Of a DNA stretch of 64,000 bases, positions 13,012 to 24,017 are shown in pieces. Position 1 is the first letter of the stretch. The number at the start of each line of letters is the position of its first letter. A program made the position numbers and the translations under genes. Under the pieces are notes generated by a model. It was not told where the DNA came from, ran no database searches, and saw only the letters and a list, made by a program, of their open reading frames with translations. The DNA is from Musa acuminata AAA Group (taxonomy: Eukaryota > Streptophyta > Magnoliopsida > Zingiberales > Musaceae), in contig NC_088340.1 of assembly GCF_036884655.1 (NCBI RefSeq), positions 12,761,501 through 12,825,500 on the forward strand, in the 5' to 3' direction.

Positions 13012-13245
13012 CATGCGATGTAGATATATATTAAATATGTATATGTGTGACATGTCATATTAGGAGACCAAATCATAGAAACATCTCTCGATAATATTAA
13101 GTCGGTAAACGTGAGGCAATTAGATTGACCCACGTGGCCTTCCATCGTTATAAGTAGGAACCGATTCCCGGTGTAGGTTGAGTTGGTCGAGTCCCTCGAG
13201 ACTCACCTATATCGCGATTCGCTATCTTGCTTACGACAGAGAGAT

Positions 13246-13257
13246 GTCACCGGTGAC
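13246..13257. other. 12-bp palindrome GTCACCGGTGAC in the leader
   Basis: A perfect self-complementary sequence between the first and second hairpins. It is retained at 49807-49818 in the second element. Confidence 0.8.
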
Positions 13258-13404
13258 CTGAGGGCATGGTATGCTTGGTCGAGTCCCTCGAGGGTATATC
13301 ATCAAATCAGACTCATCTTGTAACGAAGGTGTTGACTTAACCGAGCATCATGGTTGGTCGAGTCCCTCGAGGCCATAGTGATTCGGAGGCCGAACAGGAC
13401 GGGA

Positions 13405-13422
13405 ATCACAAGGAGTTGTGAT
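13405..13422 (+). promoter_or_regulatory. Hairpin with GGAG tetraloop
   Basis: ATCACAA-GGAG-TTGTGAT forms a perfect 7-bp stem with a GGAG loop between the third and fourth hairpins. It is conserved without change at 49642-49659 in the other copia copy. GGAG tetraloops are known in retroviral packaging signals; a similar role here is only inferred. Confidence 0.6.
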
Positions 13423-13671
13423 CGACAAGAGTTGCCTACCTTTTAGGCTTAGTGTGATTGATCGAGTCCCTCGAGGTTACACTAAGACGCTGATTGGATC
13501 CTGATCCCCACTAGAAGTCTGCTGGAGACTTCCGTTTCATGTGTTGAGGGTGTCGCGTTACTCGTTAGTAAAATAGTGGGAGCATATTAAGATAGAAGTC
13601 CATATCTTGATAGTTTATTTCTTGCAAAATCTACATGTTATTCATTTCTACTGCATCTTTATTTTCAGAAA

Positions 13672-14473
13672 ATGTCGCTTTCAAATCCCTTACGTGGCAT
13701 ACTTGATGTCAACCGCCTCACTGGTCCAAATTATACGGATTGACTCCGTAACTTGAGAATTGTTTACATAGCGGAGAAAATCGTGTACGTCCTTGATACA
13801 GTGATGCCTACGCCCGGAGAAGGGGCAAGCGAGGATGAGATCGCTCGCTACGTGAAGTACATTGATAACTCCACTCTTGCTCAGTGCTTTATGTTGGGCT
13901 CTATGACTCCTGAGTTACAGAGACAACATGAAAAGATGGATGCCAGATCCATTCTCCTACATGTCCGCAAATTGTTTGAGGAACAGGGAAGGACTCAGCG
14001 ATATGAGATATCCAAGAGCCTCTTTCGCGCTAGGATGACTGAGGGGACACCGGTTCAGAACCATGTCCTAAAGATGATTGAGTGGATAGAGAAACTCACA
14101 GGTCTAGGAATGGTCCTAGTGGATAACTTGTGTGTGGACATTGTGCTTCAGTCCCTACCAGATTCCTTTTCACAGTTCATAATGAATTTTAATATGAACA
14201 AGCTTGAGGTGACTCTCCCAGAGCTCCTCAATATGTTGAGGGAGGCAGAGAGTACTATTAAGAAAGAGAAGCCAGTTCTCTACACTGGTGAGACCAAAAA
14301 GAAAAGGAAAGCAGAAAGGTCTCTTAAGAAGGGAAAGGGCAAGGGCAAACCAGGTAAAGCAAAAGGTTGGTAAGAAAGACCCAGCAAAGGACAAAGGCCA
14401 GTGCTTCCACTGTGGTAAAGATGGGCACTGGAAGAGGAACTGCAAAGAGTACCTTGCAGAAAGGGCGAAATAG
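13672..14473 (+). pseudogene. Copia A gag
   Basis: It starts ATG at 13672 ([21 protein letters not shown]). TGG has become TGA at 13741-13743, so the long open stretch begins only after it. The gag body ([34 protein letters not shown] region) is well preserved to 14365, where a one-base gain shifts the frame. The CCHC knuckle [14 protein letters not shown] (about 14402-14443) is then read in the next frame. A CAG-to-TAG change at 14471-14473 follows the knuckle. The minus-strand copy at 48478-49392 is open over the same length. Confidence 0.9.
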
Positions 14474-15670
14474 AAGCTTGGAGAAGCTTCAGGTACATTC
14501 ATGATCAATCTCCAATTGTCAGATTTTTGTGATAGTGCATTGGTATTGGATACTAGTATTGCTTATCACATCTATAATTGATTGTAAATTCTAGCAAAGC
14601 TGAGGGGAGATTGACGAGAGGAATATTGTATAAAGGTTTGTTTATGCAAGACACTACTCCATATATCATGAATGTAAGTGTCTAAGAGGAAGCGAGATGA
14701 GGTGAACAGTGCATACCTATGGCATTGTAGGCTAGGTCATATCCATGAGGGAATGTTTCAAAAGTTGCTAAATGATGGATATCTAGATCCATTCGACTAT
14801 GTGTCATATGCAACTTGCGAGCCTTGCCTTCGTGGAAAACTGACCAACTCTCCATTTAGTGGAACTAGAGAGAGAGCCATTGAGCTGTTGGAACTCATAC
14901 ATAGTGATGTATATGGACCCATGTCAACTCATGCCATTGGAGGTTACTCCTACTTCATTACATTTACTGATGATTTCTCAAGGTATGGATATGTGTACTT
15001 AATGAAGTACAAGTCCGAGTTCTTTGAGAAATTCAGAGAGTATAAGAATGAGGTGGAGAACCAGACTGGAAAGAGTATCAAAACTCTTCGATCAGATCGA
15101 GGAGGTGAGTACTTAAGTACAAAGTTTACTAAGTTCCTCAAGGACCATGGGATATTATCCCAATGGACACCTCCTTGTACACCTCAGCTCAATAGTGTCT
15201 CTGAAAGGAGAAATCGTACGTTATTAGATATGGTACGGTCCATGATGAGTTTCGCTGACCTACCCATCTCATTCTGGGAATATGCCCTAAAAATCGTAGC
15301 TTACCTTCTGAACAGAGTTCCAACTAAGTCGGTAGTGTCTACACCATATGAGATATGGAAAGGGAAGAAGCCTGATCTTAAGATTGTTAAGATTTGGGGC
15401 TGCCCTGCCCATGTTAAAAGACACAACCCCGATAAGTTAGAATCAAGGACAGAGCGATGCAAATTTGTGGGATACCCCAAGGAAACTTATGGGTATTATT
15501 TCTATCATCTCGAGGACCAAAAGGTCTTTGTAGCTAAGAGAGCAGTGTTTCTTGAGAAGGAACACATTCTTGGTGGAGACAGTGGGAGAATGATAGAGTT
15601 GAGCGAGGTTGGAGAACCAAGCTCAAGCACCACTCTACAGCTCGAGTCTGTTCAGGTACTTAATACATAA
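14474..15670 (+). pseudogene. Copia A protease remnant and integrase
   Basis: The protease motif is decayed (LDTSIAYHI in place of LDTGSAYHI at about 14550). About 200 bases linking protease and integrase are missing relative to the copy at 48160-48478. From 14678 the integrase is open for 330 codons. It has the zinc-binding HHCC (WHCRLGHIHEG and CEPCLRGK), then the DDE core: HSDVYGPM, TDDFSRYGYVYL, LRSDRGGEYLS and the Glu in NSVSERRNRTLLDM. The C-terminal part (NRVPTKSVVSTPYEIWKGKKPDLK) is intact to 15670. Confidence 0.9.
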
Positions 15671-16684
15671 GTTTGAACTTTACGCAGGTCTGATAGAGTA
15701 TCCCATCCTCCTAAGAGATATGTGGGACATATTAGAGGAGAGGATGTTGAGGATATTGATCCTCAGACCTACGAGGAGGCTATTATGAGTATAGACTCCG
15801 GGAAGTGGCAAGAAACCATGAATTCTGAGATGGATTCTATGTACTCTAATAAGGTTTGGAACATAGTTGATGCGCCCAAAGGTATTGTACCCATCGGTTG
15901 TAAGTGGATCTTTAAGAAAAAGATCGGAGTAGATGGAAAGGTAGAGACCACCTATAAAGCAAGGCTAGTGGCTAAGGGGTATCGTCAAAGGCAAGGTGTT
16001 GACTACGACGAAACCTTCTCACCCGTAGCAATGCTAAAATCCATCAGAATTCTATTGGCTATTGCAGCACACTATGATTATGAGATCTGGCAGATGGATG
16101 TGAAAATCACATTCCTCAATGGGAACCTCGAGGAGGAGGTGTATATGATGCAACCTGAGGGATTCGTGTCCAAGAACTGCCCAGATAAGGTGTGTAGGTT
16201 GCTTAGATCCATTTATGGACTAAAGCAAGCTTCCCGAAGTTGGAACATAAGATTTGATGAGGCAATCAGATCTTATGACTTCGTTAAGAACGAAGATGAG
16301 CCTTGTGTGTACAAAAAGGTAAGTGGAAGCGCTATCACCTTTTTGGTGTTATATGTGGATGACATCCTGATCATTGGGAATGTCGTAGGAATGCTATCCA
16401 CAATAAAGGCTTGGTTATCTAGACACTTCTCCATGAAGGACTTAGGGGAAGCATCCTATATTTTTGGGATTCGAATCTATAGAGATAGATCCAAGAGGAT
16501 GCTTGGCTTGTCCTAGTCTAGGTACATAGAAACCATTGTCAAAAGGTTTGGCATGGAAAATTCCAAGAGAGGTCTCATACCGATGAGACATGGGATATCG
16601 CTTTCTACGAGTATGTCCCCAAAGACTCCAGAAGAAAGGGCGAACATGAATATGATACCTTATGCCTCAGCAATAGGGTCTATC
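15671..16684 (+). pseudogene. Copia A reverse transcriptase
   Basis: After the linker (RSDRVSHPPKRYVGHIRGED-like text), RT is open 15722-16516. It contains PIGCKWIFKKKIGVDGKV with one inserted codon (TTYKARL), GVDYDETFSPVAMLKSIRILLAIAA, QMDVKITFLNG, YGLKQASRSWN and the catalytic FLVLYVDDILIIGN at about 16345-16385. CAG has become TAG at 16514-16516. The frame then continues to MNMIPYASAIGS, where Gypsy-2 is inserted; ctatc at 16680-16684 is the left TSD. Confidence 0.9.
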
Positions 16685-17120
16685 TGTTAGGACTCTAGCT
16701 AGGAGAGTCCTAATTGAGAGGGACATTCATGTAAAACCTACCTAAGCCGACCCCTGTTAAAGAGGTGAAGAGGCCGGCTAGGGTTAGGAGGTTATTTCTT
16801 AGAGAAGAATAGGGAGTTGTAAAGGAATAAGAGTCTTGAGTAGGAGTCCTATTAGGAGTTGGTTAGAAGTAGGAGTCTTGAGTAGGAGTCCTATTAGGAG
16901 TTGTTTAGAAGTAGGAGTCTTAAGTAAGAGTCCTATTAGGAGTTAGGGTTTAGAAGCCCTATAAATAGTCATGTATTCCACCTCTTTTCATAAGCAATAG
17001 ATAAATCTTTTCTGCAGCCTTTGAGCAGCAACTTGGAGGGAGGAACCCCTATAGAGTTCCAAGGAGGCTGATCCCCTAAAGAGATCAACCCCAAGTTTAG
17101 AATCTGTAAGGGTTCTAACA
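16685..17120 (+). repeat. Gypsy-2 5' LTR (436 bp)
   Basis: TGTTAGGACTC to GGTTCTAACA. The TATA box is tataaatag at 16960-16968. Repeated taggagtcctattaggagttg words lie upstream of it. Only one copy of the 44-bp terminal unit is clearly present, unlike Gypsy-1. Confidence 0.93.
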
Positions 17121-18457
17121 CCTGGTATCAGAGCAACGTTCTTGGCATCTCGCTGCCCTTCCACTACCATCCATCAGCCCTCCACAACCGCCCAAAGCAA
17201 TTCCCACAATTGCTTAAAAGATTGTCGCCGAATTCCGCCATCATCTCCACCACAGCGGATCATCCTTTGATCTCCCCGTGAATTGCAATAGGTTCTGGTT
17301 TCCTACCTTACTGCTGCTGCAATTTAGTTATCCTTATTCGAAAATCCAAAAAAAAAAAAACTGTTCCTATATTGCTGCATAAACCTTTCATCACAAAGTT
17401 TTCATCTCTACGACGAAAGATACATTGCAGAATTCCAGCCGCATAGTACCATCTGTTTGATCTTGCTACTATGCTTTTTCTATCCAAATTTCTATGAAAT
17501 TTTTATGACATCTTTGACACTTCCTAACAGCATATTTCCCTTTGGTTTTTTCAAAAAATTCTCAATATAAACCATTGATCTTTTACGTCAAATCTGCTAT
17601 ACTTGAAAATCTGCACTGTAAAATTTCAGCCGCATAGCACTGTTTGTTTGATCTTGATACTACATTGTTTCTATCCAAATCTCTACGAAATTTTTATGAT
17701 AGCTTTAACACTTCCTAATAGTGGATTTTCCTTTGGTTTCATCAAAAAATTCTCAATATAAACTACTGATCTTTTACGTCCAATCTGCTATACCTAAAAA
17801 TCTGTGCTGCAGAAAATTTCAGCCACATATTGTTGCCTTAACCCATCTATTTGCAATCTTTTTTGAATGAAATTTCTTATACACTTCATAGATCATCTTG
17901 GCTTCCATCTAAGATAGATCTATTAAGAAATTCATCTCTAAAAATGATTTTATGTTGCTGCAAATTTTCATCGTATCCTGCTGAAATTTTTCGACGAGAA
18001 TTCTGCAATCGCAACTTGCACCAATTTCCTTGCTGTTATACTGCCGAAATTTTCTTGATTAAATTAGATATCCTTGCTGTCATATAAACTGTGATTTTGC
18101 TATTAATTCCCTCCTCAATTCTCTCAAGTTTTTGGTGGAAATTACGTCGAGAAACCGTTGTTTCTTCGACGACAATTCTACTCTTACAAGACAGCACATA
18201 CTTGCTGCAACTTCCACTGATTTCTATCAAACCTTTGCTACCATCTACCACAGATCCAAAACATTCATCCATAGCCCTAAAACTCCACTAAATCACACCC
18301 TCAAACTGCACCCAAAAGAGCCACAAAACAAGCCTAAATCGTAGCCTACATCCATCGATCCACCAATCCTTTCGACCATCACTTCTCTCAACTATACATG
18401 TCTTTAACCTGACAACAAAAGAGAGATCTTAACATCATAGATTTGGAGGCATATACT
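17121..18457 (+). other. Gypsy-2 leader
   Basis: A primer site at 17123-17134 is followed by 1.3 kb of mostly non-coding sequence. An internally repeated block (about 17450-17560 and 17630-17745) holds the words ctatccaaat, cttcctaa and tcaaaaaattctcaatataaac. Short open frames near 18.1-18.3 kb run into gag in Gypsy-3 but show no domain. Confidence 0.75.
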
Positions 18458-19921
18458 ATGACATCTAAAGAGGCAATCAATGCTAAATTCGAAGCCTTGG
18501 AGGCACGAATGGAGGATAAGATTCGGACGCTCTTTACCGAACTCAGATTGGGTCGACCACTAAGCCCGAAAAAATCATATCACGGAGAGAGCTTTGCCCA
18601 ATCGCACCAGGCTCGAAGAGATGAGTTCCAAGGGAGGGGAGGCTCTATGACTGAACCCAACTATCCATGCATGAGAGTGGACTTCCCTAGATGGGAAGAA
18701 GGAGACCCGATTGGTTGGATCTCGCGCGCGGAGCGATATTTTCAGTACCACAAAACCGCGGATGCATCTATGGTGAAAATTGCAGCTATACATCTTGAAG
18801 GGGATGCTATACAGTGGTTTGACTGGTTTGAACATACTTATGGAGTCCTTTCATGGCAACAATTCAAAGAAGGACTGCTGATCCGCTTCAGACCAACTGA
18901 TTACGAGAATATTGATGGACAACTAGCAACGATCCGACAAACTTCCACCATTCAGGAGTACCAAACCAGGTTTGAAAGGTTATATAATCAAACTCATGAT
19001 TGGTCTCAAAAATAGCTATTGAAGACCTTCATTGAGGGCTTGAAGCCGGAGATCCGAGGAGAAGTTAAAGCGCGACAACCGTATACGCTTATGGCAGCCA
19101 TCTCTTTCGCACGACATCAAGAGGAGCAATTGAACCATGAAGCTCGGAGGACTAGGGTCGCTCCTCAACCAGTAATATTGAAGCCCTCAGCCCCCCCTAT
19201 TATTGACCAAGTCCCTACACCAAAGAGGTTAACAAGAGAAGAGCTTCGGGAGCGATATGCGAAGGGGTTATGTTGGCATTGTGACGAGCCGTGGAGCCGT
19301 GAGCATCGTTGTAGTAAAGGGGGACTTCTTATGATAGAACCAATAGAAGAAGAGGTCATTGAACATCCAAAAGAGAGCCTTGAACATGAAGAAGAAGATG
19401 CAGAAGAAGAGCCACAACCGATCGAATTTACGGTACATACACTAGCTGGCTACTCAAACCCGCAAACGATGAAAGTTGGAGGCCTTCTCAAACAACAACC
19501 GATCACTGTTCTCATCGACACGGGCAGCACTAATAACTTCCTAAACAGTAAGGTTGCTGTCCATATAAACTTACCTATTGAGAATTGCATCAAGTTTGTC
19601 GTTAAGGTCGCCAACGGACGGATTTTGAAGTGTGATCATAGGTGCCCGCAAGTGAAACTGTTGCTGCAGGACCAAGAGATAATTACAGATTTCTTCCTCC
19701 TCCCTCTTGATGATCATGAGGCCATATTCAGAATTAAATGGTTGATGACATTAGGTGATATTTCTTGGAATTTTATGCAACTATTTATAAAATTTTACAA
19801 TAAAGAGAAACAGGTGATATTGCATGGGAAACGTGAGGGCGACGTAACGATAATTTGCACACAACAAATGGAGAAGGTTTTGCATAAAGCATGCAAGGGC
19901 ATTTTAGTACAACTTGAGTAG
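18458..19921 (+). pseudogene. Gypsy-2 gag and protease
   Basis: ATG at 18458 ([21 protein letters not shown]) is chosen by comparison with Gypsy-3. The retrotransposon gag domain ([30 protein letters not shown] and [15 protein letters not shown]) is intact. CAG has become TAG at 19013-19015, after which the same frame continues through [17 protein letters not shown], the knuckle [14 protein letters not shown] and the protease motif VLIDTGSTNNFLNS. A TAG at 19919-19921 (LVQLE*QTKGE) is shared with Gypsy-3. Confidence 0.9.
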
Positions 19922-19969
19922 CAAACTAAGGGAGAGCCAACAAAATTTAAAGATCCAAATCTACTTCCT

Positions 19970-21628
19970 TTGCTTGCTGAATTTTCAGATATATTTGACG
20001 AACCGCGCAACCTTCCTCTTACCCGTCGGCATGATCATTGTATAACGATTCTTCCAAGCAAATCTCCAGCAAATGCTCAGCCATATCAGTATCCACATCT
20101 CCAGAAGGATGAAATAGAAAGGATTGTAAAAGAGATGCTCAAAACAGGAGTTATTCGGCCATGTTGCAGCCCCTACTCTTCACCGGTGCTCCTTATACGA
20201 AAGAAGGATGGAATATGGCGATTATGTGTTGATTACCGAGCTCTCAATGGCATAACCATCAAGGATAAATACCCTATTCCAGTAGTAGATGAGTTGCTAA
20301 GGAAGCACCAATCTTCACAAAGCTGGACCTTCGATCCGGGTATCATCAAATACGAGTATGCGAAGAAGACATACCGAAAACCACCTTTTGAACACACAAC
20401 AACCACTATGAATTTTTGCTTTCTTCAAAAGAAGGTGGAATATCTTGGGCATATCATATCAGAGGAAGGTGTGACAGTGGACCCCTTCAAAATTGAAGCA
20501 ATGCAAAACTAGCCTACCCCGAGGAACGTAAAATTGCTACATGGCTTTTTGGGTTTAACAGGCTACTACTGCAAGTTCGTGAAAAACTATGGCGAGATTA
20601 GTGCACCACTTACTTTCTTACTAAAAAAAGATGTCTTCCAATGGTCGGACAGAGCCTCCGTTGCCTTCGACAAACTTAAGGCAGCCATGACGACGACGCT
20701 GGTGCTAACACTACCAGATTTTAACCGACCCTTCATTATTGAGGCCGACACATCTGGAGTCGGAATTGGAGCCATTCTCATGCAAGATGATCGACCACTC
20801 GCATACACTAGCAAGGCATTATCTCCCTCCAATCAAAATAAGTCAACATATGATAAGGAGATACTTGCCATTGTGCGTGCAGCAACGAGGTGGAGACCCT
20901 ACTTGATTGGTCGACGATTTCAAATTAAAATCGACCATAAAAGCCTAAAGTACTTTTTAGAGCGAAAGATACCATCCCCTGAGCAGCAAAAATGGGTAAC
21001 AAAACTTCTTGGATTTGATTTTGAAATAACTTACAAAAAGGGGAAAGAGAATTTTCTTACAGATGCGCTTTCGCAGCTACCCGAGCAAGTTGAAGTTTCG
21101 GCCGTTTCACTTCCAACCAGCGATTTCTTTGAGGATATTAAGATGGAATGGTAGGAAGATTCATATACTAGTAAGATTATAAAAAAATTGGAGGAAGCAC
21201 CAAGCCCCATGGCTTATTACAATTGGGACTTAAAAGAATTACACTATAAGGGACGCATTGTGCTTATGATAAATTCTACTTGCATCTTCATGAGCAGATT
21301 TTGGACAAAGTTATTCCATATACAGGGTACTAAATTGAAAAGGAGTACGGCATATCACCTACAAACCGATGGCCAGACGGAAGTTGTAAATAGGTGCTTG
21401 GAGACAGCCCAAAGCCACCCACCAAATATGACTACCCAAGGAGAACTTCAGACTCAGTCAAGTGCTATTATTGGTCGACGGATCGTGACTCGACGACGAC
21501 GATCCACTACTGAATTGCTAATACAGTGGGCAAACCTACTAACAGAAGATGCCACTTGGGAGAACTATGATGACTTGAAGATCAAATTCTCAAAATTCAT
21601 GAATCGTCTGCCTCGAGGACAAGGCTGA
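19970..21628 (+). pseudogene. Gypsy-2 pol: truncated RT, RNase H, integrase remnant and chromodomain
   Basis: RT begins correctly ([42 protein letters not shown]). It then runs out of frame and jumps at about 20413 to [19 protein letters not shown], losing the palm with the YxDD-type motif. A TGG-to-TAG change lies at 20510-20512. RNase H is open ([31 protein letters not shown] to DALSQLPEQ). CAG-to-TAG follows at 21152. Integrase keeps only [35 protein letters not shown] between two deletion junctions (about 21281 and 21404). The tail [28 protein letters not shown] is the chromodomain-like motif. Confidence 0.9.
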
Positions 21629-21645
21629 TTTGAAGAGGGCGGGTC

Positions 21646-22081
21646 TGTTAGGACTCTAGCTAGGAGAGTCCTAATTGAGAGGGACATTCATGTAAAACCT
21701 ACCTAAGCCGACCCCTGTTAAAGAGGTGAAGAGGTCGGCTAGGGTTAGGAGGTTATTTCTTAGAGAAGAATAGGGAGTTGTAAAGGAATAGGAGTCTTGA
21801 GTAGGAGTCCTATTAGGAGTTGGTTAGAAGTAAGAGTCTTGAGTAGGAGTCCTATTAGGAGTTGTTTAGAAGTAGGAGTCTTAAGTAAGAGTCCTATTAG
21901 GAGTTAGGGTTTAGAAGCCCTATAAATAGTCATGTATTCCACCTCTTTTCATAAGCAATAGATGAATCTTTTCTGCAGCCTTTGAGCAGCAACTTGGAGG
22001 GAGGAACCCCTATAGAGTTCCAAGGAGGCCGATCCCCTAAAGAGATCAACCCCAAGTTTAGAATCTGTAAGGGTTCTAACA
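21646..22081 (+). repeat. Gypsy-2 3' LTR (436 bp)
   Basis: The same length as the 5' LTR, with only a few visible differences (for example gaggtcggc for gaggccggc). The TATA box lies at 21921-21929. Confidence 0.93.
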
Positions 22082-22086
22082 CTATC

Positions 22087-22740
22087 ATGTATGTCATGCT
22101 ATGTACTAGGCCTAATATAGCGCATGCTCTGAGTGTCAAGAGCAGGTATCAGGCGGATCCAGGCTTGGAGCACTGGAAAGCAGTAAAGTGTATCCTTAAG
22201 TACTTGAGAAGGACTAAGGATCTTTTACTTGTATATGGAGGTAATAGTCTTAAGGTTGAAGGCTACACTGACTCAAGTTTTTAGTCTGATGTCGATGATA
22301 GCAAGTCGAATTCAGGGTATGTGTATACCTTGAATGGAGGAGCAGTGTGCTGGAAGAGTTCCAAGCAAGATACCACTGCTGACTCGACCACAGAGGCGGA
22401 GTACATTGCTGCATCAGATGCAGCAAAGGAGGGAGTCTGGTTGAAGAAGTTCATTACAGATTTGGGAGTCGTGCCGGGTAGCGAGGAGCTGATCTCCCTA
22501 TATTGCGACAACAACGGGGCGATTGCTCAAGCAAATGAACCTAGGTCTCATCAGAAATCTAAGCATGTTCTGAGGAGGTTCCACCTTATCAGAGAGATCG
22601 TAACTCGAGGAGATGTAGCAGTGGAAAGAGTTCCATCCGAAGATAACATTGCAGATCCACTGACAAAGCCGTTGTCTCAGATTGTCTTTGAGCATCACAG
22701 GGGTCTGATGGAGATCAGATACATAGGTGATTGGCTTTAG
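22087..22740 (+). pseudogene. Copia A RNase H and pol end
   Basis: The frame resumes after Gypsy-2 (MYVMLCTRPNIAHALS). It contains YLRRTKDLLLVYGG, KVEGYTDSSF, a CAG-to-TAG stop at 22282-22284, [65 protein letters not shown] and the end [28 protein letters not shown] with a stop at 22738-22740. The RNase H acidic residues in YTDSS, TEAEY and DN are present. Confidence 0.92.
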
Positions 22741-22743
22741 GTC

Positions 22744-22754
22744 AAGTGGGAGAT
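22744..22754 (+). other. Copia A polypurine tract
   Basis: aagtgggagat directly precedes the 3' LTR and would prime plus-strand synthesis. The same tract occurs in reverse at 45578-45588. Confidence 0.85.
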
Positions 22755-22869
22755 TGCTAGTCATAGGTGCCCAACAAGCCAATCACGTGAGTGATGGCAC
22801 GTGTGACTTGATACAGAATCTTTTTGCTTATTATATTTTGGCATATATCACTTTATAACTATTGCATAA

Positions 22870-23084
<215 letters not shown>

Positions 23085-23562
23085 GATGTCCTTGGATTTG
23101 TGCAATGGGAATCAGATCGTGATGAGATCACGATAATGAGATCGATTCACCTTTAAACACATATCCTAAATAATCCTTGTCTTAGGTTACTCAAGAGGGA
23201 CATCGTGATAACCGGACAGACTGGTGTGCTGTATACCCGTCCATATGATGGATGCAGTTGGTCTCATAGCTGCTCGTATAGGGACACTAGGGATACAGTA
23301 CAGGTGCTCATTGGAGAATGAGTTTACTGATTGATCCGCTTACGGAATGCTGGATGGTTGATGATGCCTTATTGTCAGACAACGATTCCGTAGTCCTAGT
23401 GGTGTATCTGGTCCTTAGATTGGAGACACCAAGGATGTCCTATATGAGTGCTCCACTCTTTGATACCAGATTTATAGGTTTGGCTGTCCCAGATCTAGTA
23501 CAGTTGATCATTGGGAGTGGTAGTCGACCTTACGAGGGCTATTGAGTATTGATAGAGGATCA

Positions 23563-24000
23563 TGTTAGAACCCTTGCAGATTCTAAACTTGGGGTTGATC
23601 TCTTTAGGGGATCGGCCTCCTTGGAACTCTATAGGGGTTCCTCCCTCTAAGTTGCTGCTCAAAGGCTGCAGAAAAGATTAATCTATTACTTATGAAAAGA
23701 GAATGAATACATGGCTATTTATAGGGCTTCTAAACCCTAACTCCTAATAGGACTCCTACTTAAGACTCTTACTTCTAACCAACTCCTAATAGGACTCCTA
23801 CTCAAGACTCCTATTCCCTTACAACTCTTAATTCTTCTCTAAGAAAAAACCTCCTACATGAATGCCCCTCTCAATTAGGACTCTCCTAGCTAGAGTCCTA
23901 ATAGAATGTCCCTCTCAATTAGGACTCTCTTAGCTAGAGTCCTAACAGTTTTACATGAATGTCCCTCTCAATTAGGACTCTCCAAGCTAGAGTCCTAACA
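23563..24000 (-). repeat. Gypsy-3 3' LTR (438 bp)
   Basis: TGTTAGAACCC to GTCCTAACA on the plus strand. Its right side has three diverged copies of the terminal unit, the last preceded by gttttacatgaa. Confidence 0.93.
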
Positions 24001-24017
24001 GACCCGCCCTCTTCAAA

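Larger units (their letters stand above)
13174..13486 (+). promoter_or_regulatory. Array of four like-built RNA hairpins in the copia A leader
   Basis: The hairpins span 13174-13209, 13266-13302, 13346-13380 and 13448-13486. All share the core TTGGTCGAGTCCCTCGAG or a one-base variant, which folds as a 5-bp UCGAG/CUCGA stem closed by a UCC triloop. Outside an asymmetric internal loop each has its own 8-10 bp stem of different sequence that still pairs: AUGGUAUGC with GUAUAUCAU in the second, CUUAGUGUGA with UUACACUAAG in the fourth. The same four are present in reverse at 49578-49890. The role is unknown; packaging, dimerisation or translation control are possibilities. Confidence 0.7.
12311..13671 (+). 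other. Copia A leader, second part, with hairpin array
   Basis: It starts with the right TSD of Gypsy-1 (12311-12315) and continues the GC-rich block to about 12370. An AT-rich stretch with an (AT)n tract follows (about 12955-13008), then a structured region from 13174 to 13486. It ends with tttattttcag (13659-13669), an intron-acceptor-like sequence, two bases before the gag ATG at 13672. No coding potential is evident. The same leader occurs in reverse at 49393-51253. Confidence 0.8.
16685..22081 (+). mobile_element. Gypsy-2: non-autonomous deletion derivative inserted in copia A pol
   Basis: A plus-strand element of 5397 bp with TSD ctatc (16680-16684 and 22082-22086). Both LTRs are 436 bp. 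The primer site TGGTATCAGAGC is at 17123-17134 and the polypurine tract gaagagggcgggtc at 21632-21645. The structure is complete, but RT lacks its catalytic centre and integrase lacks most of its core, with the same junctions as Gypsy-3. It must have been copied by enzymes from another element, or lost these parts in a shared ancestor that was. Confidence 0.93.

Noticed and set aside
13659..13671. Intron acceptor (tttattttcag) just before the copia gag ATG
   Set aside because: The motif is good and conserved in the second copy, but no matching donor could be chosen in the leader, so a leader intron is not called.
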